This document shows positions 1-9,400 of a stretch of DNA of 11,791 bases, piece by piece (position 1 is the stretch's first letter; the number at the start of each line of letters is the position of its first letter). The stretch lies in the NCBI GenBank assembly GCA_025765595.1, contig JAIVFH010000637.1:1-11791 (forward strand), read 5' to 3'. Origin of the DNA: Obelidium mucronatum. Its lineage: Eukaryota; Chytridiomycota; Chytridiomycetes; Chytridiales; Chytriomycetaceae. The notes under the pieces were generated by a model that did no database searches, was not told the DNA's origin, and was given only the letters and a program-made list of their open reading frames with translations. Position numbers and translations under genes: made by a program.

Positions 1-634
1 GCCGCGAATGGGCATTTGCGGATTGTAAAAATGCTGTCTCCGTTGATTCAAGACGTTGCAGCTAACGAAATTGCAATAGTGGAAGGCAGCAAGGCGTGGG
101 AATTTGAAAATCGTGGAATGGTTGGATAGGAATATAGCGCTTGAGTTTCGGTCGAATCACGTGTACAGGTTAATCAGTGTTGTGGCTGAATACGGTTTTT
201 GGACATTGTTCAGTTCTTGCATGTCCATAAGGGCGCGGTTTGTATAACGCGAGCTATGGTGAGTTCATCAGTGTTGCGTAATTTTTTTCACTTGGTTGAA
301 AATTAAATTAAGGACCGAGCGGCTATGAGTAATCACCTCCACATCATCAAATACCTGACTGAAATATGTGTGCGACTTGCTCACAATGGGCGCTAAACGA
401 CAGTGCAAAGTACGGTTACCTCCACATTGTCAAGTATCTACTCAAGCATCATCGTACAGAATGCGATACCATAGCTTCAGGTATGCTGTCGAGTCTGGAC
501 GGATCAATGTTGTCAAATTCTTTCTCGAGAATGAGTTTGTATGGGAGGTGGGTCGAAACGGTGATCTTGTCGATTTAGCTGTCAAAAATTGGCATTGGAA
601 AGTCCAGCGGTTGTTGGTCCATCATGGGTTTTGA
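1..634 (+). pseudogene. Decayed ankyrin-repeat gene, 3' part
   Basis: Fragments of ankyrin repeats appear in all three plus frames. Frame 1 opens the window with an AANGHLRIVK helix pair and runs to a TAG at 127-129. From about 313 frame 1 resumes (NHLHIIKYLTE) and stops near 396. The next repeat (AKYGYLHIVKYLLKHH) is in a second frame at 366-480. The last two (AVESGRINVVKFFLEN and DLAVKNWHWKVQRLLVHHG) are in the third frame and end at TGA 632-634. Two frame changes within 250 bases and an early stop argue for a pseudogene. Introns could explain one break, but I see no convincing GT-AG pair. Positions 130-312 hold no readable repeat. Ankyrin repeats are general protein-binding modules; the lost partner cannot be inferred. 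The gene continues beyond the left edge. Confidence 0.7.
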
Positions 635-734
635 CCACTTCAGTTACTAGTAGATGGTATTACAGTTTTAAGAGTAAAACGGTTTTGACCACTTCAGTTA
701 CTAGTAGATGGTATTACAGTTTTAAGATTAAAAC
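627..734. repeat. 54-bp direct tandem duplication, two copies
   Basis: Positions 627-680 and 681-734 are the same 54-base unit, both starting GGTTTTGACCACTTCAG. I find one difference, G at 674 against T at 728. The first copy contains the TGA that ends the last ankyrin frame. Near-identity suggests a recent event. Confidence 0.9.
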
Positions 735-867
735 GTCATATAAAACTTCTATTCGCAAGCGACTTTTTATAAAATGTGTTGTAAATGAAAAACAAAAAAG
801 GGAAAAGAGTAAAAAAGACCTCAGAGATAACCATAAGAGCAAAGTCCTCCCAGAAGTTCTTTTTTTT

Positions 868-3266
868 TTACTTTCCATAGTACATAGAATCGGTATTGTA
901 AACAGAGTTGGCCCCATAGTCTGATTGCGGGTAGTACATGCTGTCCTTGTTGGCCGCATACATGCTTGAAACTCTGTTGCTAAATCTCTCTCCATTGGGT
1001 TGTTGTTGCTTCTGTTGTTGGTTGCCGTGACCAGCAAGGCAATCCAATGGGAAGACACCCTCCTTTTGAGTGTTGACGTTAAGACCGAAACCCCATCCAT
1101 CTGTTTGAAGTAGCGTGAGTATCACCTTCATCGGGGAGAGGTGTAAATAACATACCATCATATGCATGTTTGATGACAACGCGTTCTCCCGTGCGAAGGG
1201 CAAGTTCATCGTGGTTCATTGGAGTGTAATCGAAAATAACATCAGAAGGCTTTTCAGCGGGGCTGTTGTTGTTGTTGTCACCGCCATACTCTGATTCATA
1301 GATGCTAGAAATTCTTTGTTTCTTTCCTGCGCCAGACTTGGCAGCCGTCTTGTGACCCGTTTCATAGGATGCAAGACAATCGAATGGAAAGTATCCTTCA
1401 CGGTTGTTTCCCACGTGTTTTCCAAAGCACCAACCGTCTATTATTTGTGTGTTAGGTTGTATAAGAAAGGTAAAAAGAGGAAGAAGAGGAAGAGGAAGAA
1501 GAAGAGGACGAGGAGGAAGAAGAAGAGGAGGAGGAGGAAGAAGAAGGTATACTTTGCCAAAGGCAAAAGAAAAAAGAGTTACCATCAAAAGCCTTTGTAA
1601 CTACAACACGATCGCCAGCCTTCAAAGCGAGTTCATCATCTCTGGAAGGAACAAACGGATAAATGGCTTGATCAGGACCCAGCTGAGCCATCTCATTTCC
1701 AGCAGCAGCAGCAACAGTCTCTCCGCCATAGTACATGGAATCAGTGTTGGTAGGAGCGTAAATGGAATTTGCGTTGGGATCATAAACAGATTGAGTATTG
1801 TTGTTGTCGTACACGGATTGAGTATTGTCGTAAACAGATTGATTGTTGTTGTTGTTTGGGCCATCGTAGACTGAATCGTTTCCGTTTCCGCCGCCGTAAT
1901 AACTGGAAACGCGCTTGTTGCCGCCATTGAAATTGTTGCCGTTACTAAATTCCTTGAGAACTTCGACGGGAAAGTATCCTTCTTGGCGAGTGACTGTGTT
2001 GAAACCGAAAGCCCATCTATGTGTTTTTTGTTATTAGATTGTGATCAAAGCAAAAAAGAAACAAAAGAATTAAACCACCTTCGGTGGTGATACCACCGCC
2101 TTCGGCGGTATGATTTCGCCTTCGGCGACTGCAAAAAAAAAAAAATTCACCACCTTCAGTGGTAAAGGCACACCGCCTTCGGCGTTGAAAAACCACCTTC
2201 GGTGGTAAAGACACACCGCCTTCGGCGGTAAAAAAAAAAAAACTAACATACCCATCATCATACTCCGTCTTAATAACAATCGAATCACCCGCCTGAATCC
2301 CCAACTCATCATTCTGAATCGGAGAATAACCATGCACAGCGACATGCGTCTTTCCATAAACAGGAGCAGCTGTAGTCAAAGCACCCTTTTCATTGACAGT
2401 ATAAGTGGCAGCAGCAGTTGCATTGGACTTTCTTCTCTTGTAGCAGCACAGAAAGAGTATGATCGCAAGTATCAAGAGGACACCGCCACCGCCGCCTGCA
2501 GCAATGTAAATGATTGTTTGGGAAGAGAGGCCACCGGAGGATTCTGAGGCGGATGGGGATGAGGCAGGTTTAGTTGTGGTGGTTGTGGTTGTGGCAGTTG
2601 CGGCAGCGACAGCGCTGGTTTGCAAGGGAGCGGCAGTGGTAGTTGCGGCCGCCGCAGAAGAAGCAGCAGGGTTCACAGCGGCACAGCACGCATCGGCGGA
2701 CGCGGCGCAGAAGGCGGCGGCCTCGGGCGGCGTCGCAAAGCCGCAGTTTGCGGCGTCGACGGGCTCGGCGGCGACGCAGCCGGCGGCGTCGGACGCCAGC
2801 GGCAGCAGCCCCGCGAAGGCGGCGGCGTAGTCGGCGCGCGCCGCGGACGCGTCGGGACACACGGCGGCGTCGGCCGCGACGCCCGCGAACGACGCCACGT
2901 AGGCGCCGAGCGTCGATGCGCACAGCGGCAGCGGCGCCACCGCCGGCGCGTTGCAGCCCGCTGCGTTGCCGTTCGACACGAGCAGCGCACAGAGCGCTGA
3001 GAGGTGGTAGCGCAGCCCGGCGCCCGTCCAGCCGGAACACCCGTACTGCTTGACCATCGCCTGGCCAAACCCAAACTCGCTCGGACTCACACGCACTGAC
3101 TCGGCAATGTAGGCATCGACATCCTGACCCAAGTTGACGTAGGCGTTGTACTCTGTTTGATGGCTTGCAGTTAGAAGGATGCATTCACGTCTAGTCTACC
3201 CTCTCAGTCTCTCTTACGGCGGAAGCCAGGACACAGGGTGCTCTGTGCAAGTGGTACACAGGACAT
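868..3266 (-). CDS. Gene 1: type I membrane protein with Cys-rich ectodomain and 3 cytoplasmic SH3 domains
   Basis: Five exons: 3218-3266, 2252-3152, 1583-2016, 1156-1437 and 868-1100. They give an unbroken frame of about 632 residues with stop TAA at 868-870. Exon 1 carries two Cys (MSCVPL, STLCPGF). Exon 2 carries the Cys-rich ectodomain (GCSGW, GLRYHLSALC, CGFATP, FCAASADACC), a Thr/Ala/Ser stalk, one membrane helix at about residues 230-253 ending CCYKRRK, and the start of SH3-1. The SH3 domains lie near residues 284-340, 432-485 and 525-580, each with acidic DE, DGW and G-x-FP core residues. Each is followed by R-x-S-S (KRVSSYY, QRISSIY, NRVSSMY). Linker 1 has six S-x-Y repeats. Introns are 65, 235, 145 and 55 nt. 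The start is provisional: the ATG at 3266 lacks a signal peptide, so an upstream exon encoding one is likely. The topology (Cys-rich side outside) is inferred. A multivalent SH3 scaffold under the plasma membrane is the likely role; the ligand is unknown. Confidence 0.85.
1438..1582 (-). other. Intron with long polypyrimidine tract (gene 1, in SH3-2)
   Basis: The intron is 145 nt, GTAACT...TAATAG, phase 1, at the Asp-Gly-Trp point of SH3-2. Roughly 1461-1547 is almost pure C/T on the coding strand (G/A on plus). A CTAAC-like branch site lies shortly before the acceptor. The purine strand reads as a Lys/Arg-rich frame on plus, which is a composition artefact. Confidence 0.85.
2017..2251 (-). 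repeat. Long intron of gene 1 holding seven tandem palindromes
   Basis: This intron (GTATGT...ATAG) splits the DGW core of SH3-1. At 235 nt it is three to four times longer than most of its neighbours. It holds seven short palindromes with a 3-base loop, plus-strand form ACCRCC-TTC-GGYGGT: 2074-2088, 2095-2109, 2116-2128, 2149-2163 (one mismatch), 2172-2186 (one mismatch), 2192-2206 and 2215-2229. A-type stems (ACCACC/GGTGGT) and G-type stems (ACCGCC/GGCGGT) alternate in pairs, so the unit looks like a double hairpin copied about three times. A-runs near 2133-2145 and 2230-2242 separate or flank the pairs. Confidence 0.9.
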
Positions 3267-3431
3267 TGTTCTTTCTCAGTTTTTTCCTTTCTGGGAAATT
3301 GGATTTGGGTGGTTGTTTGATTAAAACGCATCTCCAAACACCACTTGTAACAACTCTAATCATTTGGAGTCTCACAAGGCAGAAAATGGGTGTTCAGCCT
3401 TCGCATGTCAAAAAACATCATTTCTATCGTG

Positions 3432-3439
3432 TATTTATA
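3432..3439 (-). promoter_or_regulatory. Possible TATA box of gene 1
   Basis: On the minus strand this reads TATAAATA, about 165 bases upstream of the provisional ATG of gene 1 and within the 258-base spacer between genes 2 and 1. The distance leaves room for a 5' leader or a small upstream exon. It rests on motif and position only; AT-rich spacers yield such matches by chance. No other gene was seen in 3267-3524. Confidence 0.3.
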
Positions 3440-3524
3440 TTAAAAAAGAATAACGAGCCATCACACACGTCCACCAACAAATTCAAATCATAGCATTTTT
3501 TTTTCTTTCTTCCCACCTCTCGAA

Positions 3525-6107
3525 TCATCTGCGACCAGCACCAGATGAACTATAGTCTTGAAAATACAGATTGTCAACTCCACCTGTAGTACCTTCCCCA
3601 ACACCACCACTGTAGTAATTCGATACATATGCATTCTCATTCGAGAATGGATCAAATGCAGGTTGACTTCCATACGGATCGTTTTCAGGCAGCTTATAAA
3701 TGTTGTTGCTGTTGCTGCCTTCTGGAACTTGGTATTGGTATTGATACTGCTGATAGATATTGCTGCCTTCTGAAGAACTCTTGTAAACATCAACACTATT
3801 GTTGCCGCTGCTATCCCCAACCAAAGTACTCGATCCATAATATCCTCCTCCTCCCACCACCACCCCTCCACTACTGCCCACAGAATCTCCACCATACAAA
3901 CTCGACATTCTCTGACTATGCTTTCGATCATCCACTTGCTGCATCGAATCAGTTGTCGCGTATCCCATCAGACAATCAAGAGGCAAGACTCCCTCCGCTC
4001 CAGTATTCAAGTTCTTTCCAGTACCCCACCCATCTAATGTAATGTCAGTTAAAATATTTTGGTTGATTTTCAAAAACGCAAAAATCACTTCTTTGGACTT
4101 TACCATCAAACTCTTGATCCAATTGAATCTGATCACCTACACGTAATTCGATTTCGTCTGGCATTTCGGGTACAAATGCATACATTACGATGCGTACTTT
4201 GAATGCTTTTTTGTTAGGTGTTGTTGATGATGAGGATGTGGTTGGACTAGACGCTGCTGCTCCAGCAGGCTGTTGCTTTGGAATTGTTACGACAGGAGTA
4301 TGAGCAGCAGCGTTGGAGAGGATATCAGGGGATGGAAGCTGTGTCGGTGGTGTTGGAAGTGCTTTTGGCGGTCGGTTTACAGTTTTGCTGTTTGAAGATG
4401 GAGGACGTGGGTCAGGTTTTGAAACAGAAGGCAAAGCCGTGATAGCAGAAGGAGATAAAACTGGTGACAATGATTGCGCTGCGTGTGTGGATGATGGACC
4501 AAATCGAGGAGCAGCTGCAGAAGAGCCAGTACTATTTGCTGAATCATTTGTATTGACACGCGCAATCGTCCCCCCATTGTTGAGAGCAGACTGAGGAATC
4601 TGAGGAACAGCGGGTACATCCCCAAAGAGACTCGACGTTCGGTTATTAAAGAAACTGTTTCGATTACCTCCAGATGAATCTCCTTCCTGACTATTCACAC
4701 TTTGGTTCTGTGGCGTCGGGGCACCCGAAGAAGGCTGCAGCTCTGCATACCCACTCAAGATCCCAAGCGGGAAGAAACCTTCCGCCATCGTCTTGGTGTT
4801 TAATCCATACGCCCACCCATCTTCATACCTCTCCTTCACGATAATCATGTCTCCAACAGTCGCGCCCAACTCATCACCCAAATCAGGCACATAGCTAAAC
4901 ACGACCGCATGAACATCCTTGCCACTAGACACGGGCCGAGTAAACTGACCAGTCGCATCCACCGCATTCGCATTATTATTACTAACCGACACATACTCTG
5001 GTTGATAACCACTATCCCCCATCGGCGCAGCTTGCTTCGGAAGCGCCTGCATACTAATCGCCCTCGTCACATTCTTGGTTTTACTAGTCCCAGGATCCAA
5101 ACTCTTTACACTTTCAACGTCCCCCAAATCACTATTCTTGGCCTGAAGCTTTCTTGCAGCTCGAGTCTTGCGTGTACAGATGCACACAAACGTGATGATC
5201 ATGAGCAGGAGGGCACCACCACCTGCACCCGCAATCGCTGGGACTGGAAGCGTGGTGCCGCTGGTGGCTGTAGTTTGAGAAGTGTTTGGGGCAGCTGTAG
5301 CAGCCGCAGTGGAAGTGGTGGTTGCATTACCAATGGTGGGTACAAAGTTGGGACTTCCAGGGACAAAGCTGCCTGTACAACAAGCTTCGTTTTTTGATGC
5401 CGGCAGAGCACAGAATGCATTCGATTCAGCGGCAGTCAAGAAACCTGGTTAGAGATGATCAATACTGGTAAAAGGAAGGCACCCGAATTTGATTAAATGA
5501 CTTCGTACCGCAGTTCGCGCGATCGCTCGCCTGCGCCACGGAGCAGCCCGCCGCGGGGGTCGACAGCACGGGGATCTGGCTCTCGAAGAAGGCGACGAAG
5601 GCCAGCGCCGTGGGCGTCGGCGGCGCCGGACACAGCGTCCTGTTTGCGGCGACGGCGTTGAAGCTGTCGACGAAGGCGCGCATCGACGCCGCGCACAGCT
5701 TCACCGCCGCGCCGCCGCCGCCGCCGCCCGGCGCGTTGCACGCCAGCTGCGGCGCCGTGCTGCCCGACGCCGCGAACGCCGCGCACAGCGCTGACTGGTG
5801 GTAGCGCAGCCCCGTCGTGCGACTGTCCCAGCCGCTGCAGCCGAACCCGAGGCCCTCGCTGCTGCGCATTCCGCTCGCGAACGACGCCGGGTTCGAGCCG
5901 TCCAGCGAGATGCTGTCGGCAATGTAGCGGTCGAAGCCTGCGATGTCAGTGATCTGCGGCGCGAGGTTGTCGCCAATGTAGGCGCTGTAGCCTGCGTGCG
6001 TCAACTAAGTCTTTAGCATTCCATCTCTTTTCATTCACTCACTCATTCGAATCACCTCCAAAGTCCGGGCACATGGTGCTGTTGGCCAGCGACAGGCAGT
6101 ATGCCAT
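3525..6107 (-). CDS. Gene 2: type I membrane protein with Cys-rich ectodomain and 2 cytoplasmic SH3 domains
   Basis: Exons 6056-6107 (possibly from 6130), 5509-5991, 4104-5444 and 3525-4033 form an intact frame of about 794 residues. Introns are 64, 64 and 70 nt. Exon 1 encodes the two-Cys start (MAYCLSLANSTMCPDF). Exon 2 is the GC-rich ectodomain (GCSGW, GLRYHQSALC, LCPAP, NCG). Exon 3 begins with GFLTAAESNAFC, then a Thr/Ala stalk, one membrane helix at about residues 246-269 and the basic tail TRKTRAARK. SH3-1 lies near 355-412 and, unlike in genes 1 and 3, has no intron at DGW. A long Ser/Pro-rich linker follows with PxxP-type sites (DPRPP, NRPPKALPTPP). SH3-2 lies near 594-650 and is split by the usual phase-1 intron. 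Motifs NNRTSSLF and SQRMSSLY follow the two domains. An acceptor-like TTTTCAG before 6130 would put the exon start there, in the same frame, with a signal-peptide exon further upstream; I could not find that exon. Confidence 0.85.
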
Positions 6108-6131
6108 CTCGTTGATCTCTTTTTGGAAATC

Positions 6132-6425
6132 TGAAAATTTTGTAAATCACACACACATCATCAGCTGCAAACGTGACAAGCCCAATAAAAAAGGTAATTG
6201 AAGTCACATAGTCAGTGCCCGTATCCCCGAAACAGCGATGCGATTCAAATTTCTTACTCTATTATTTAATCACAAGTATACACTTTTTCGTTCCCTCCCC
6301 AAAAAATCACAAAAACAAATGATGTAAAAAATCAAAGAAGTAAAAAAAGAAAAATAAGAGTAAAAAAACTACGTACTACACGGAAAAATGAGAAAGAGAG
6401 AAAGGAGGCACTACGCCGCTACATT
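6132..6425. other. Spacer between gene 3 (3' end) and gene 2 (5' end)
   Basis: AT-rich on its right half (6250-6400, A-runs on plus), this should hold the terminator of gene 3 and the promoter of gene 2. A hydrophobic stretch (TSITFFIGLVTFAA) is readable on the minus strand near 6150-6195 and would suit a signal peptide, but it has no ATG in frame and no usable donor linking it to gene 2. No gene is called. Confidence 0.4.
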
Positions 6426-9400
6426 CTAATATTTGTAGCTGGTATCGTACATGGAATCGGTTCCATTTCCATAGTACATTGAATCGTTGTTACCGCCAGC
6501 ACCACCATACAAGGAGGAAACTCTATTCTTGTTTCCACCTCCGCCGGAAGGAGCCGCTGCGCCGGGTAGCACATCTTGCGGGAAGAGGCCTTCCTTGTTA
6601 CTTGTCAAGTTGAGACCAAATGCCCAACCGTCTATAAGTAAAGAAAATTTGAGCTTAATGCACATTAAACCACAAAAAATAAAATGAACTATAATCTCAC
6701 CATCGTATCTTTGCTTCACTTGAATCTTGTCACCAATCGCAATAAACACTTCATCCGGCATGGACGGCGTGAAATCATACACTGCTCGAATCGCGCCGCC
6801 AACGTCTTTACTCTGAGAGTTATCAACATACATGGAGTCCCCACCATACGCGGATCCAGCAGCTCCCCCATACGCAGAGCCGCCGCCGCCGGCTCCATAC
6901 ATGGAATCACCACCATAAGTCGATTCAGCACCATACATGGATTGACCTGCATCGTAGAAACTAGACGCTCGCTGCTTGTTCTTTTTGTTTCCCTTTTCAT
7001 CCTTGTCGATTTCTCCGTGACCTGGGAGACAGTCGGCGGGGAAGAGACCGGTTTGGCCTGTTACAAGGTTCTTTCCAAACGCCCAACCATCTAATGCAAA
7101 GGAAAAGGAAGGTTTAGTAAAAAAAAATCAAGTTGAAACAGGGAGAGTTTTTTTTTTTTACCATCATATTCCTTTTCCAACTTGACCTTATCACCAACGC
7201 GAAGTTCAATTTCATCCGACATTGTAGGTTCAAAATCGTAAATCGCAGCAACACCGTCGTCCTTTGAACCGGCAGCTTGAGGAGCAACAGCAGGAGCCGT
7301 AGCCGGCACAGCAGCATTATAAGAAAAGTCAGCATCATAGATACTAGAAACCCTCTGATTATGCTTCTTTTTCCCAAACGCATCAATCTCCTGCGGTTTC
7401 CCATCCTCAAACCCAACAAGACAGTCCAAGGGAAAGAGACCCGTCTGATTGGTCACCTTGTTGGTCCCCGTGGCCCATCCATCGTCGAATTGCTTTGTCA
7501 ATTGAACTTGGTCGCCTACACGGAGTTCGATTTCGTCTGCATTCTCGGGATCAAAATCGGAACCTACGGTTTGAAGGCCTGTTGCTGTTACTGGTTGCTT
7601 CTTTTCTTCCTTCTTGTTGGGGGCGGGTGCAGACATGGGTGCTGGGGCTACTACTGGGGCAGGTGCGTTGTAGGAAAAGTCGGCGTCGTAGATACTGGAG
7701 ACACGTTGGTTGTGCTTCTTTTTGCCGAAAGCGTCAACCTGTTGGGGCTTTCCGTCCTCGAAGCCTGCAAGACAGTCTAGTGGGAACAAACCAGTTTGGT
7801 TGGTTACTTTGTTGGTTCCAGTGGCCCAGCCATCTAACGAGAGAGAGAGAAAGTGAGACCTCAAGTTGACAAGTTGACAACAACAAAAAAAAAACAAACA
7901 AACCGTCAAATTGCTTGGTCAAGAGAACTTGATCACCAACTCGGAGCTCAATTTCATCAGCATTTTCGGGATCAAAGTCAGCCGCAACAACTTGAAATCC
8001 ATTAGCAGTACCAGCGGGCTGCTTCTTTTCTTCCTTCTTGGCCACCGCAACAGGAGCAACAGGCGGAGCCGCAACAACCGGAGCAGGAACAGAAGCATTA
8101 TACGAAAAGTCTGCATCGTAAATACTAGAAACCCTCTGATTATGCTTCTTTTTCCCAAACGCATCAATCTCTTGCGGTTTCCCATCCTCGAATCCAGCAA
8201 GACAATCAAGCGGGAAAAGACCCGTCTGGTTCGTCACCTTATTCGTTCCAGTAGCCCACCCGTCATCGAATTGCTTCGTCAAGAGAATCTGGTCGCCTAC
8301 ACGTAATTCAATTTCGTCTGGGTTTTCGGGGTCAAAGTCCGCAGAAGCGATTTGGAGTCCGGAAGCGGATTTCTTTTCTGTGGGCGGTGGTGGTGCGGCG
8401 GCGGCGATCACTGGGGCTGGTGGTGGTGCTTGTGATGGAGGGATGGCTTTGGCTGTTGCGGCAAAGTCGGATTCGTAAATGCTGGATACTCTTTGGTTGT
8501 GTTTCTTGTTGCCAGGTTGTTGCTGTTGTTGAGCTCCGTATTCGAATCCAGCAAGACAGTCTAATGGGAAGAGTCCTTCCGCATTCGTTGCCATATTACG
8601 TCCAATCGCCCATCCATCTATTTGATTTACAAAGTGAGTGTCAAAAATGCGAATAAAAACTTGGGAAAAAAACAAAACAAAAACAAACCATCAAACTTCT
8701 TTTTGATTTGGATCTGGTCACCCACACGAAGTTCAATTTCATCTCCATTTTCAGGATCAAAGTCTCCAACAACAGTCTGGATATCTGACACAGGTTTTGG
8801 TGGGACAGGGCCTTGAAGACTGGACATGCGTTGACTATGTTTCTTGTTTCCTTGTTGTTGGTGGGCTGGTGGTTGCTGTGCGGCGCTCTTGTCACTCAAG
8901 CAGTCAAGTGGGAAGAGTCCTTCACGCTGAGAGCTGAGGTTCTTACCGTAACCCCATCCATCTAATGTAAATAATCAAGGAGAGATCAGGTACGTAACGC
9001 CAAAAACAAGTTCTGCATACCATCATAAGATTCAAGAACTTGAACACTGTTACCAACACGCAATTCAACTTCATCGTTCATATTGGGAAAGTAGTCCAAA
9101 ATCACTTTTCGAACATCTCCATCCGCCTTTTGCTGTTGCTGCTGCTGCTGCTGCTGTTGAGGAGGTTGACCAAATGGCATTGGAACTGGTGGTTGACCGT
9201 ATCCTTGACTGTATCCTTGATCGTATCCTTGGTTGTTGGCCTGTTTTGGCTGTCCATACAAACTCGAAGCTCGGTTGTTGTATTTCGCGGGTGGTTGTTG
9301 GTTATTCTGTTGGAAGGGGTTGGATTGCCCGTATCCTTCAAGAAGATCCAGGGGAAAGTTTCCTTCTTGTCTGGTACGAGTGTTGATACCATACGCCATC

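Noticed and set aside
1316..1600. Plus-strand Lys/Arg-rich reading frame
   Set aside because: It is the complement of an intronic polypyrimidine tract plus SH3 exon sequence; no paralogue or start context supports it.
2074..2229. CRISPR-like array
   Set aside because: Repeats are short palindromes with spacers of only 5-20 bases, in a spliceosomal intron of a eukaryotic gene.
2074..2229. UUCG tetraloop hairpins
   Set aside because: TTCG is present, but best pairing (ACCGCC with GGCGGT) leaves a 3-base loop, not a C(UUCG)G tetraloop.
2510..3053. Long plus-strand frames (Arg/Ala/Gly-rich) opposite the gene 1 ectodomain
   Set aside because: GC-rich DNA lacks stop codons in all frames; the minus frame alone has conserved Cys, a membrane helix and paralogue similarity.
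5493..6016. Alternative frames in the GC-rich exon of gene 2
   Set aside because: Same composition effect; only one minus frame aligns with genes 1 and 3.
6150..6200. Signal-peptide exon for gene 2 (hydrophobic TSITFFIGLVTFAA)
   Set aside because: No ATG in that frame, and the only donor in the right phase would make an intron of about 22 nt.
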